64,000 nucleotides of DNA from Sphingomonadaceae bacterium (GTDB taxonomy: Bacteria; Pseudomonadota; Alphaproteobacteria; Sphingomonadales; Sphingomonadaceae): the NCBI GenBank assembly GCA_947451145.1, contig CANFXW010000015.1, positions 1 through 64,000 on the forward strand. Reading direction: 5' to 3'. This document shows positions 54,111-62,695 of this stretch, one piece after another. Positions within the stretch are counted from its first letter, which is position 1, and each line of letters starts with the position of its first letter. The position numbers and the translations under genes were made by a program. The notes beneath the pieces were generated by a model. That model saw only the letters and a list, made by a program, of their open reading frames with translations. It did not search any database and was not told the DNA's origin.

Positions 54111-56474
54111 GTGAACCCGAATAGAGCGGAACCTACTTTGATGCCGCGGGACCTTCCCGTACTCGCCCTGCTTGGCTTGCGAGAGCCGAAGGAGGGCGAC
54201 TGGTCGCGGCTGCACGGCATGCAATATGCCAGCCTTGCGCGCTCGTCAGCGCCAAAGGTCGCGTGCCATTCGATTGCCGCGCTGGCAGTCGTGCGGATCC
54301 TTTATCCAGTGGCAAATGTGTTTGTTCTGGTCGGCTGGCTGCTGGCGCTCGGCGCCGTGCTCCATTCCGGATGGAAGCATGATCAGGTGCTCGGTGATGC
54401 TGATCGCCGGGTGATAGCCAAGGGCGAGGTAACTCGCCACGTGCTCCATTCGATTGTCCTGGCCGCGACTTGGGCCGTTCCGGCGGTGCTGATTGCCCTG
54501 TATGGATCAACCGCGCAGCGACTCGAGATCTGGGCGATCCTGACAATGCTCCTCACCGCGATGGCGGCTGTGTCACCGGCTCTGCCGCTGGCTACGGTCC
54601 TGTTGTGTGGCGTAGTCGGGGCAATTTCCTTTGGCCAGTTCATGTTGATTGGCATGTTCGATATCGGCCTTGCCGCTGTCGGCATGACGGCGATGCTGGC
54701 CTATGGCGCGATCCAGGGTGCGCGCAATTTCCTCGCCTCGCGCGTTGCCGAATCGGCGATGGCGGAAAAGAGCGAGGTCGTTTCGCTGCTGCTCCGCGAA
54801 TTTGAAGAGGGTGAGGCTGACTGGCTGTGGCAGATCGATACCGCCCGCCGAGTTCGCTCGATCAGCCCCCGTTTTGCATTCGCTCTCGGTCTCGATCCCG
54901 AGGACATCGACGGAAAGCCCTTCATCCAGCTGATCGCTGGTGAGGCCTGGGATACCGGCCAGTTCCCGCCCAGCCTGCACGAACTTGCCGAACGGCTGAA
55001 ACGCCGCGAGAGCTTTTCGAACCAGCTTGTCCGGGTAACGATCAAGAACCAGCAGCGCTGGTGGGAGCTTTCGGGCACGCCCAAGCACGACGAGCATGGC
55101 AATTTCGACGGCTTCCGCGGTGTTGGTTCGGACGTTACCGAACAGCGCGAATCGGCCGACCAGATTGCCAACCTTGCCCGCTATGACACGCTGACCGGGC
55201 TGCCAAACCGGCTGATGCTCACCGAATCGATGGGCGATGCCATGCGCTTTGCCGAGCAGTGGCGGACCAAGTGCGCCTTCCTGATGATCGACCTCGATCG
55301 CTTCAAGGCGGTCAACGATACGCTCGGCCACATCGTTGGTGACCAGTTGCTGGCGCGGGTGGCAGCGCGCCTGCGCGATCTGATGACCGAGAACGAACTG
55401 TGCGGCCGTTTGGGCGGCGACGAGTTCGCTATCGTTATTCGCGATGCTTCCGATCTGGGCCGGGTGGACCATGTCGCACGTCAGGTGATCGAGCGCTTGT
55501 CGCAGCCCTATGACGTTGACCACCACACGCTTTACGTTGGTGCCAGCGTCGGCTCGGCCATCGGGCCGCGCGACGGATCGACCGTGGAAACGCTGATGCG
55601 CAACGCCGACCTTGCGCTTTACCGCGCCAAGGATGCGGGCCGAGGCACGCATTGCTCCTATGAGCCGACGCTGCACGCCCATGCTGAAGAGCGCCGCAAG
55701 CTTGAATTTTCGCTCCGCAAGGCGCTGGAACGCGACGAATTGCTGCTGCATTACCAGCCTGTGGTTGATGCCGGCAGCGAGGCAGTGGTCAGCTTTGAGG
55801 CCCTGCTGCGCTGGCAGAGCGCCGAGCATGGCTTTGTCAGCCCGGCCAAGTTCATCCCGCTGGCTGAAGACACCCGCCTGATCCTGCCGATTGGCGAATG
55901 GGTGCTCAAGACCGCCTGCCGCGAAGCAACGCGCTGGCCCAGCCATGTCAAGGTTGCGGTCAACGTTTCGGGCGAGCAGCTGCTGGACCCGCATTTCTCG
56001 TCAACGGTTGTCGCGGCGCTCGCCACCAGCGGCCTGCCGGCAAACCGGCTTGAGCTGGAAGTTACCGAAAGCATTTTCGTTCGCGATGCCAATACGGCGC
56101 GGAGCACGCTGGAGCAGTGCATGGCGCTGGGTTGTGGCATCGCGCTCGATGACTTTGGCACCGGCTATTCGTCGCTTGGATACCTGCGCAAGCTGCGCTT
56201 CTCGACGATCAAGGTTGACCGCAGCTTTGTGCAGGGCGCGGCGACCGGGAACAAGGAAAGCCTCGCCATTATCCGCGCGGTTGTCGCCATGGCGCAGAGC
56301 CTGGATATGACCACGACCGCAGAAGGCGTTGAAACCGAGGCCGAGCTCAACATGGTGCGCAAGCTTGGCGCGACCAAGATCCAGGGCTTTTATTTCGGCC
56401 GCCCGATGGTGCCCGAAGAGGCCAACAAGCTGTTCTATCAGTCGGGCGCGCGCAGGGGCGGCGAAGCGGCCTGA
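54111..56474 (+). CDS. membrane PAS-GGDEF-EAL protein (c-di-GMP turnover)
   Basis: A 787-residue protein from GTG 54111 (ATG 54141 is an alternative). The N-terminal region has about five transmembrane helices (roughly 55-215), then a PAS domain (about 235-345; WLWQIDTARRVRSISPRFAFALG). A GGDEF domain (about 355-520) has an intact LGGDEFA but no RxxD inhibitory site at the usual place. An EAL domain (about 535-780) retains FEALLRW, EVTESIF, DDFGTGYSSL, IKVDRSFV and AEGVETE. Phosphodiesterase activity is therefore likely, and cyclase activity is also possible. Its stop is 5 bases from convergent purQ. Confidence 0.93.
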   Translation: MNPNRAEPTLMPRDLPVLALLGLREPKEGDWSRLHGMQYASLARSSAPKVACHSIAALAVVRILYPVANVFVLVGWLLALGAVLHSGWKHDQVLGDADRRVIAKGEVTRHVLHSIVLAATWAVPAVLIALYGSTAQRLEIWAILTMLLTAMAAVSPALPLATVLLCGVVGAISFGQFMLIGMFDIGLAAVGMTAMLAYGAIQGARNFLASRVAESAMAEKSEVVSLLLREFEEGEADWLWQIDTARRVRSISPRFAFALGLDPEDIDGKPFIQLIAGEAWDTGQFPPSLHELAERLKRRESFSNQLVRVTIKNQQRWWELSGTPKHDEHGNFDGFRGVGSDVTEQRESADQIANLARYDTLTGLPNRLMLTESMGDAMRFAEQWRTKCAFLMIDLDRFKAVNDTLGHIVGDQLLARVAARLRDLMTENELCGRLGGDEFAIVIRDASDLGRVDHVARQVIERLSQPYDVDHHTLYVGASVGSAIGPRDGSTVETLMRNADLALYRAKDAGRGTHCSYEPTLHAHAEERRKLEFSLRKALERDELLLHYQPVVDAGSEAVVSFEALLRWQSAEHGFVSPAKFIPLAEDTRLILPIGEWVLKTACREATRWPSHVKVAVNVSGEQLLDPHFSSTVVAALATSGLPANRLELEVTESIFVRDANTARSTLEQCMALGCGIALDDFGTGYSSLGYLRKLRFSTIKVDRSFVQGAATGNKESLAIIRAVVAMAQSLDMTTTAEGVETEAELNMVRKLGATKIQGFYFGRPMVPEEANKLFYQSGARRGGEAA

Positions 56475-56478
56475 GCCA

Positions 56479-57159
56479 TCAGGCCGAGATCAGTCCCCGC
56501 ACTGCGCTTTCAAACAGCGCGCGGCCATCGGTGCCGCCATGGGCTGCTTCAATCATACGTTCCGGATGCGGCATCATGCCGAGTACGTTTCCGGCAGCAT
56601 TCAGCACACCGGCAATATTGCGGGCCGAACCATTCACCGGCTCGGCATAACGAAACGCCACCCGGCCTTCACCTTCCAGTCGGTCAAGCGTGGCATCATC
56701 TGCAAAGTAATTGCCGTCATGGTGCGCGACCGGAATGGTGATGCGCTGGCCGGCGCTGTATCCGCTGGTGAACAGCGACTGGTTGTTCTCAACCGTCAAG
56801 GCCACTTCCCGGCAAACGAAGCGGATACCGGCGTTGCGCATCAAGGCACCGGGCAGAAGACCGCTTTCGGTCAGCACCTGAAAGCCGTTGCAGACCCCCA
56901 GAACCGGCACGCCGCGGCCCGCCGCTTCGATAACCGCCTGCATAATCGGGCTGCGCGCTGCCATTGCGCCTGAGCGCAAATAGTCACCATAGGAAAACCC
57001 GCCCGGCAGAGCGATGAAATCGAGCCGGTCGGGCAGGGCAGCGTCGCCGTGCCACACGCGGAACGGTGCAGCGCCGGAAATCTTCTCCAGCGCATCGGCC
57101 ATGTCCCGGTCGCAGTTTGATCCGGGGAAGGTGATTACGGCGGAGCGGAAGGCGCTCAT
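56479..57159 (-). CDS. purQ: FGAM synthase subunit PurQ (glutaminase)
   Basis: A 226-residue class I glutamine amidotransferase with nucleophile Cys in [12 protein letters not shown]-terminal [13 protein letters not shown], and the His/Glu pair in MMPHPERM. It supplies ammonia to PurL for formylglycinamidine synthesis with PurS. Its ATG overlaps the purS stop by four bases. Confidence 0.96.
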   Translation of the reverse strand: MSAFRSAVITFPGSNCDRDMADALEKISGAAPFRVWHGDAALPDRLDFIALPGGFSYGDYLRSGAMAARSPIMQAVIEAAGRGVPVLGVCNGFQVLTESGLLPGALMRNAGIRFVCREVALTVENNQSLFTSGYSAGQRITIPVAHHDGNYFADDATLDRLEGEGRVAFRYAEPVNGSARNIAGVLNAAGNVLGMMPHPERMIEAAHGGTDGRALFESAVRGLISA

Positions 57160-57392
57160 GCCGCTACTCGCTCGATCCGGTAGTTTTCGATGACCATATT
57201 GGCGAGCAATTGCTTTGCCATGGTATCAAGCTGATCATCGGTGACTGTCGCATCGACTTCAAGCTCAAGCATCTTGCCTGCGCGGACGTCGCTGACGCCG
57301 TGGATGCCAAGTCCTTCGATCGCGTGCTGGATGGCCCTGCCCTGCGGATCAAGGACCCCGTTCTTGAGGCTGACGTAAACGCGGACCTTCAT
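57156..57392 (-). CDS. purS: FGAM synthase subunit PurS
   Basis: A 78-residue Pur[30 protein letters not shown], then [12 protein letters not shown] and the C-terminal [17 protein letters not shown]. It bridges PurQ and PurL in the multi-subunit enzyme. It overlaps purQ by four bases. The usual upstream neighbour purC is 4.3 kb away, so purS-purQ must have its own promoter in 57393-57611, a region shared with a divergent gene. Confidence 0.95.
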   Translation of the reverse strand: MKVRVYVSLKNGVLDPQGRAIQHAIEGLGIHGVSDVRAGKMLELEVDATVTDDQLDTMAKQLLANMVIENYRIERVAA

Positions 57393-57611
57393 GGGGTATC
57401 CTCGGTCTGAAAAGGGTGTTGCGCGGCCCTATGCCGCCGGATTGGGCAAAGGGCAAGGTCAGAGGCGGACTTCTTCCACATCACGGGCTTCGCGGGGTAA
57501 CAATTCGGTTCCCGCCCACACGATGCTTGACCACTTCTTCTTTGCCCTGTTTCATGACGACCAAACCTTGCTGTAGGCAGGGGTAACGGCAGTTGAATTT
57601 GGAGAGAGAAA

Positions 57612-58487
57612 ATGGCTGGTCCCGGTGAAACCCTTCGTGCGTTGATTGACAAGGGTGAGCACTTCGTTGCGGGAGATTGCTACTCCGCTCTCACAGCGCG
57701 GATTTCTGAACATGTCGGTTTCCCGGCTGTCTATCTTGGCGGTCACGCTTGCTCGGCGTTCCATTATGCCGTGCCCGATAACGGCATCTACAGCCAGGTT
57801 GAACAGATCGAACAGGCAAGCCGCATTGCCAATGCCATTTCCATTCCGCTGATCGCAGACGCTGATACGCTGGGTGAGACCATTGCCGATGCCTATCACT
57901 TCACCCGCCGCTACATCCAGCAGGGCATCGCCGGCATCCATGTTGAGGATGAGGTAAATCCCAAGCATTCGCGCTACGTTAATGGCTTGTGCTCGATCAA
58001 GGACCAGCAGGAGCGCATTGATGCGATTGTCCGGGCGCGGAAGGATTCTGGGCGGGACTTCGTGATTATCGCCCGCTGTGACGAACTCTATCCAAACGAA
58101 GGCGGTGGTGGCGGCACGGGTTCGATGGAAGAAGCGATTCGCCGCGGGCATGCCTATGCCGAGGCCGGGGCAGACGCCTTGTTCTATCCTCCACGGCCTG
58201 ATCCGGTTCCTGCACTGGTGCAGGAATTCGGAACAAAAATTCCGGTCGCGACTATGGGATTTTCGGTGCCGGGTGCACGGTTCAACATGGCGACGGGTGG
58301 CTGGGTTACGGCAGCGGCAAATCACCTGAAGATGGCACGCGAGCTGATGGAATCGGGTCAGGTGCAAAGCGCCAACTACAATTTCCCGGAAAAGGGCGAG
58401 CTTATTGATCAGCCGTTCTACGATAGCCTGATCACCGAATGGGCTGAAAGGACTGGCCGGCCGACGCGCCCCAATAGCGCTCCCTAA
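57612..58487 (+). CDS. isocitrate lyase/PEP mutase superfamily protein, cysteine motif absent
   Basis: A 291-residue TIM-barrel protein. Superfamily Mg-ligand regions are present (IADADTLGE, Asp83/Asp85; IHVEDEV, Glu112). The catalytic loop that reads K-[KR]-C-G-H in isocitrate and methylisocitrate lyases is replaced by NPKHSRYVNG (about 116-125), so a classic C-C lyase using that Cys is unlikely. Possible activities are oxaloacetate decarboxylase-like or another carboxylate lyase/hydrolase; I do not assign one. GGAGAG 8 bases before the ATG at 57612 is a good ribosome-binding site. First gene of the rightward block between purS and purC. Confidence 0.8.
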   Translation: MAGPGETLRALIDKGEHFVAGDCYSALTARISEHVGFPAVYLGGHACSAFHYAVPDNGIYSQVEQIEQASRIANAISIPLIADADTLGETIADAYHFTRRYIQQGIAGIHVEDEVNPKHSRYVNGLCSIKDQQERIDAIVRARKDSGRDFVIIARCDELYPNEGGGGGTGSMEEAIRRGHAYAEAGADALFYPPRPDPVPALVQEFGTKIPVATMGFSVPGARFNMATGGWVTAAANHLKMARELMESGQVQSANYNFPEKGELIDQPFYDSLITEWAERTGRPTRPNSAP

Positions 58488-58564
58488 GGCACTATCCCGG
58501 TAAGACATTTAATTGACACCAATGTCAGCTTGACGTGGATCGAGCGCCAAAGGATAGCAGTGGT

Positions 58565-59536
58565 ATGAAGTCCATTCCGAAACCTGCAATCCTGCTCGCT
58601 GTTGTTTTGCTGGCTGCGTTGGGCTGGTGGTTCTTTGGCCGCTCTGCACCGGAAGAACGGTGGCTCGGCTATGTTGAAGGCGAAACGCTCTACATCGCAG
58701 CGCCGGTTTCGGGGCGCTTGCAAAGCCGAGCGGTTGAGCGGGGCGCAAAAGTAGCACCCGGCGCGGCGCTGTTCTCACTCGATCCGGACGTTACCGAGGC
58801 TTCGGTTGATCAGGCCGCCGCGCAGGTTGCCGCCAGCGCTGCCCAGGTGAGTGATCTGGGTGAAGCTCGGCAACGGCAGGCAGAGATTGATGTCTACCGT
58901 GCTGGAGAGGCCGCAGCCCTGGCGCAAGCGACCAAGACGCAACGCGATTTCGAACGCATGGCAGCGCTGGCAGGGCGCGGATTTGCCTCCAAGTCGCAGC
59001 TCGATTCAGCCCGTGCAGCCCGCGATGGCGCGCAGGCCAATCTTGCCCAGGCTCGCGCCCAGATTCGTTCGGCAGAACTGACAGCAGGCAGGGCAGGGCA
59101 AATTCAAGCCGCACAGGCACAGGTTGCCGGGGCGCAGGCCGCTCTCAAAGGGCAGCGCAAGGTGCGCAGCGAGATCGCACCGCTTTCACCCGCGCAAGGC
59201 GTGATCGAGCAAACCTATTTCAATCCCGGCGAGTGGGTGCCGGCGAATAGCCCGGTGGTTTCCGTTCTGCCTGACGATCGCCGCAAGCTGCGTTTCTATG
59301 TGCCGCAAGACCGGATTGCCGGTCTCAAAGTTGGTGCTGCGATCCGCTTCACCTGCGATGGCTGTGGTGGCGAACGACAGGCGACAATCAGCTTTATTGC
59401 GCCGCGCAGCGAATACAGCCCGCCGGTGATCTATTCCGAACACGCCCGCGCCAAACTGGTTTTTATGATCGAAGCGCTGATCCCGCGCGACAAATTGCTC
59501 CCGCTGGGCCTTCCGGTGGAAGTCGTGCCGCAGTGA
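58565..59536 (+). CDS. HlyD-type periplasmic adaptor (membrane fusion protein)
   Basis: A 323-residue protein: one N-terminal transmembrane helix (AILLAVVLLAALGWWFFG), a lipoyl-like beta half (GYVEGETLYIAAPVSGRLQSRAVERGAKVAPGAALFSLD), and a long alanine-rich coiled-coil hairpin (about 75-195). The second lipoyl half and beta-barrel follow (IAPLSPAQGVIEQTYFNPGEWVPANSPVVSVLPDD). It resembles YbhG/EmrA-type adaptors linking an inner-membrane ABC exporter to an outer-membrane channel. Start ATG 58565; GTG 58535 is the alternative. The ABC genes follow at once. Confidence 0.9.
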   Translation: MKSIPKPAILLAVVLLAALGWWFFGRSAPEERWLGYVEGETLYIAAPVSGRLQSRAVERGAKVAPGAALFSLDPDVTEASVDQAAAQVAASAAQVSDLGEARQRQAEIDVYRAGEAAALAQATKTQRDFERMAALAGRGFASKSQLDSARAARDGAQANLAQARAQIRSAELTAGRAGQIQAAQAQVAGAQAALKGQRKVRSEIAPLSPAQGVIEQTYFNPGEWVPANSPVVSVLPDDRRKLRFYVPQDRIAGLKVGAAIRFTCDGCGGERQATISFIAPRSEYSPPVIYSEHARAKLVFMIEALIPRDKLLPLGLPVEVVPQ

Positions 59537-59545
59537 GCGCAGTTC

Positions 59546-60475
59546 GTGAATGACATTCCTGCCATTGCGGTGCGCGGCCTGACCAAGAGGTTTGGCGGGC
59601 GCACAGTAGTCGACAATTTCGATCTCACCGTGATGCCGGGCCGGATTTGCGGATTTCTCGGGCCAAACGGCTCGGGCAAGACGACCACCCTGCGGATGAT
59701 TTGCGGACTGATCATTCCCGATGCCGGGGAGGGGGAAGTTCTGGGCCTCGACCTGCGCACCCGTCGCAGCGCGATCAAGGCGCAGATCGGCTATATGACG
59801 CAGAAATTCGGGTTGTTTGGCGACCTGACTATTCGCGAAAATCTGGAATTCATTGGCAGGGTCTATGCGCTCGATAACCTGGAACACCGGGTCGACGAAG
59901 CCCTTGAAAAGCTTGGGCTGGCATCCCGAGCTGACCAGATGGCCGGCAAACTGTCAGGCGGATGGAAGCAGCGTCTGGCACTCGCCGCGGCCGTGCTCCA
60001 CGAGCCCAAGATACTGTTGCTTGACGAGCCAACGGCTGGTGTTGATCCCCAGGCCCGTCGTGAGTTCTGGGACCAGATACACAGTCTCGCGCGCGATGGC
60101 ATGACCGTGCTCGTCTCCACCCATTACATGGACGAGGCCGAGCGTTGCCATGAGATCGCCTATATCGCCTATGGTGTGATGCTGGCCCGGGGCACTTGCG
60201 ACGAGGTTATTGCGGCGTCCGGCCTCTATGCGTTGCAAGGTGAAGGCAAGGGGGCTGACAGGCTCGCTGCCGAAATCGAAGCCCGGCCGGGCGTGGCGAT
60301 GGCTGCACCATTCGGCACGACACTGCACGTTTGTGGCGAAGATCCGGCGATGCTGCGCGCGGCGGTTGAGCCTTGGGCAAAGTCGATCAAGTGGAGCGAA
60401 GTTTCGCCGACACTGGAGGATGTGTTCATCCATCTGATGCGCGAAGCACCGGATAACAGTGTGGCTGTGCAATGA
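59546..60475 (+). CDS. ABC transporter ATP-binding protein (ABC-2 exporter type)
   Basis: A 309-residue ATPase with Walker A GPNGSGKTTTLRMI, Q-loop MTQKFGLFGDLTIRENLEF, signature LSGGWKQRLALA (Trp in place of the usual Gln), Walker B ILLLDEPTAGVDP and H-loop STHYMDEAERC. A C-terminal extension typical of YbhF/DrrA-type export ATPases follows. GTG start at 59546, 9 bases after the adaptor stop. It overlaps the permease gene start. Confidence 0.93.
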   Translation: MNDIPAIAVRGLTKRFGGRTVVDNFDLTVMPGRICGFLGPNGSGKTTTLRMICGLIIPDAGEGEVLGLDLRTRRSAIKAQIGYMTQKFGLFGDLTIRENLEFIGRVYALDNLEHRVDEALEKLGLASRADQMAGKLSGGWKQRLALAAAVLHEPKILLLDEPTAGVDPQARREFWDQIHSLARDGMTVLVSTHYMDEAERCHEIAYIAYGVMLARGTCDEVIAASGLYALQGEGKGADRLAAEIEARPGVAMAAPFGTTLHVCGEDPAMLRAAVEPWAKSIKWSEVSPTLEDVFIHLMREAPDNSVAVQ

Positions 60476-61614
60476 TGAAAGCCCGCGCTAGATCCTTTGC
60501 CCGTATCGGCGCGATGATCTTCAAGGAGGTCCGCCAGGCCGTGCGAGACCCCGGCACCATGGCGATGATGCTCGCCATGCCGATCATGCAGCTTCTGCTG
60601 TTCGGGTTCGCCATCAATACTGATCCGCGGCATCTGCCTCTTGCCATCGAAGCGAATGATAATTCAGCCTATTCGCGCTCGATCACCGCCGCGCTCACCA
60701 ACACTTCCTATTTCGAAGTGGTTCAGGTCGTGACACGGCCGGGAGAAGGTGAACAGCTCGTCGCCAGCGGCAAAGTACAGTTCCTCGTCACGATCCCGCC
60801 GGATTTTGAACGTGATCTGGTGCGCGGTGCCCACCCGCAGTTGCTGGTTACCGCAGATGCCACCGATCCCTCGGCCACCGGGCCCGCGCTCAACGCGATC
60901 AGTCAGGCAGTGATGAGCGCCGTTGGACGCGATTTGATCGGTCCGTTGGCGGGGCGCGGGCAGGGGCCGCCACCGGTCGATGTGGTGGTTCACCGCAGTT
61001 ACAATCCGGAAGGCATCACCAGCCACGCAACCGTGCCAGGGCTGCTCGCAGTGATCCTGATGATGACCATGGTGATGCAGACTGCGATGTCTGTAACGCG
61101 CGAGGTCGAGAGCGGGACGATGGAAAATCTGCTCGCCACGCCGCTGCGTCCGGTTGAAGTAATGATCGGCAAGATCGTGCCCAATCTGGTGATCGGCGTG
61201 GTTCAGACCACCGTCGTGCTGGCTTTCGCGGCCTTTGTATTCCGGGTGCCGTTTTTTGGCCCGGTCTGGTTGATGGCTACGGCTACATTATTGTTTATCG
61301 CAGTGAATTTGGCAATCGGTTTCACCTTCTCGACCTTTGCCGGGAACCAGATCCAGGCCATGCAGATGAGTTTTTTCTACATGATGCCCAACATCCTGCT
61401 GTCAGGCTTCGCCTTTCCGTTTCGCGGTATGCCGGGTTGGGCGCAGACGCTGGCCTATTGTCTGCCGTCCACGCATTTCATCAAGCTGGTGCGCGGAATC
61501 ATGCTGAAAGGCTGGGACCTGTCATTGGCGCTGCAACCCATGAGCGTGCTTTTCGCCATGCTGCTGGGCGCGGCGTTTGTAGCCGTGCGGCGGTATCAGG
61601 ACACGATCGCCTGA
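60472..61614 (+). CDS. ABC-2 type permease
   Basis: A 380-residue permease of the YbhS/YbhR/YhhJ type: first transmembrane helix near MAMMLAMPIMQLLLFGFAI, a large periplasmic domain (about 50-170), then five helices including VPGLLAVILMMTMVMQTAMSV, the signature REVESGTMENLLATPLRPVEVMIGKI, and QMSFFYMMPNILLSGFAFPFRGMP. It completes an adaptor/ATPase/permease exporter; only one permease gene is present, so it would be a homodimer. Substrate unknown. ATG 60472 overlaps the ATPase stop. Confidence 0.92.
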   Translation: MMKARARSFARIGAMIFKEVRQAVRDPGTMAMMLAMPIMQLLLFGFAINTDPRHLPLAIEANDNSAYSRSITAALTNTSYFEVVQVVTRPGEGEQLVASGKVQFLVTIPPDFERDLVRGAHPQLLVTADATDPSATGPALNAISQAVMSAVGRDLIGPLAGRGQGPPPVDVVVHRSYNPEGITSHATVPGLLAVILMMTMVMQTAMSVTREVESGTMENLLATPLRPVEVMIGKIVPNLVIGVVQTTVVLAFAAFVFRVPFFGPVWLMATATLLFIAVNLAIGFTFSTFAGNQIQAMQMSFFYMMPNILLSGFAFPFRGMPGWAQTLAYCLPSTHFIKLVRGIMLKGWDLSLALQPMSVLFAMLLGAAFVAVRRYQDTIA

Positions 61615-61624
61615 TTGCAGTTTA

Positions 61625-61653
61625 TCACCGCAAGGGGCGCAACCATGCGGTGA
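61625..61653. terminator. possible stem-loop between permease and purC
   Basis: TCACCGCA/TGCGGTGA form an 8-base-pair stem with a 13-base loop in the 49-base convergent gap. There is no good T-run on either side, so terminator function is uncertain. Confidence 0.4.
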
Positions 61654-61663
61654 AATAGACCGA

Positions 61664-62446
61664 TTACTTGCCGCGCAGTTTCCGGTGCTTGGACAGATCG
61701 AGCACTTCGCTCGTGGTGCCTTCATCGAGCAGCAGGCCAAGCCGGCGTGCGACTTCCTGATAGGCCTCTTCCTCGCCGCCAAGATCACGGCGAAACCGGT
61801 CCTTGTCGAGCTTTTCGCCGGTGATCATATCCCACAGGCGGCAGCCGTCGGGGCTGATCTCGTCGGCGAGGATCACGCGCGCGAAATCACCATCCCAGAT
61901 ACGGCCGAACTCAAGCTTGAAGTCCACCAGGCGGATATTGATCGCTGCGAACATGCCGCAGAGGAAATCGTTCACGCGGATCGCCATTGAGGAAATGTCC
62001 TGCATTTCCTCATTTGAAGCCCAGCCGAAGCAGGCGATGTGTTCTTCGGCGATCAGCGGATCGCCCAGCGCATCGTCCTTGAAGTAGTATTCAATCAAGG
62101 TGTGTGGCAGGGCCTCACCCTCAGGAATACCCAAACGCGTGCTGATGGAGCCAGCGGCGACGTTGCGGACGACGACTTCGATCGGAATGATCTCAACCTG
62201 CCGGATGAGCTGCTCGCGCATGTTCATGCGGCGGATGAAGTGTGTCGGAATGCCGATGTGGCTGAGCCGCGTGAAAACATACTCGCTGATGCGGTTGTTG
62301 ATCACGCCTTTGCCCTGGATCGTTCCGCGCTTTTGCGCATTGAAGGCTGTCGCATCGTCCTTGAAGTACTGGATGAGCGTGCCGGGTTCCGGACCTTCAA
62401 ACAGAATCTTGGCCTTGCCTTCATAGATTTGGCGCCGACGGGACAT
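61664..62446 (-). CDS. purC: phosphoribosylaminoimidazole-succinocarboxamide synthase
   Basis: A 260-residue SAICAR synthetase: [34 protein letters not shown] at the N-terminus, [16 protein letters not shown], and the signature [10 protein letters not shown] with [14 protein letters not shown]. It joins aspartate to CAIR with ATP. ATG 62446 is chosen for the canonical [10 protein letters not shown] start. It is leftward, the same orientation as purS-purQ, but separated from them by a rightward four-gene block. Confidence 0.96.
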   Translation of the reverse strand: MSRRRQIYEGKAKILFEGPEPGTLIQYFKDDATAFNAQKRGTIQGKGVINNRISEYVFTRLSHIGIPTHFIRRMNMREQLIRQVEIIPIEVVVRNVAAGSISTRLGIPEGEALPHTLIEYYFKDDALGDPLIAEEHIACFGWASNEEMQDISSMAIRVNDFLCGMFAAINIRLVDFKLEFGRIWDGDFARVILADEISPDGCRLWDMITGEKLDKDRFRRDLGGEEEAYQEVARRLGLLLDEGTTSEVLDLSKHRKLRGK

Positions 62447-62643
62447 GGACGTTCCTCGAAGTGATGAGGCCTGAGCCTCCAAATAACCAAACCCCGGAAC
62501 TAGCGTAGTCTGGCAGACCGCGCAGCCGGGGCTAGTCCCATGGCTTAGGCGCGAGTGGTCTGGAATGCAATCGCACAGCAACGGATTTGCGCGATTTCTC
62601 GCGGGTGAACATCGCCATTTCGGGAGAGCTTCGGACAACAAAA

Positions 62644-62669
62644 AAGGCGCGGACTTTCGTCCGCGCCTT
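62644..62669 (-). terminator. strong terminator after the autotransporter gene
   Basis: A perfect 11-base-pair stem AAGGCGCGGAC/GTCCGCGCCTT with loop TTTC. On the minus strand it is followed by TTTTTTGTT, which fits termination of the leftward beta-barrel gene ending at 62696. Confidence 0.9.
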
Positions 62670-62695
62670 TGTTTGGTGTGATCCTGGGGTCAGGA

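Noticed and set aside
57389..57652. 87-codon minus-strand frame upstream of purS
   Set aside because: It overlaps the start of the well-supported rightward gene at 57612 and has no recognisable features. The region more likely holds divergent promoters.
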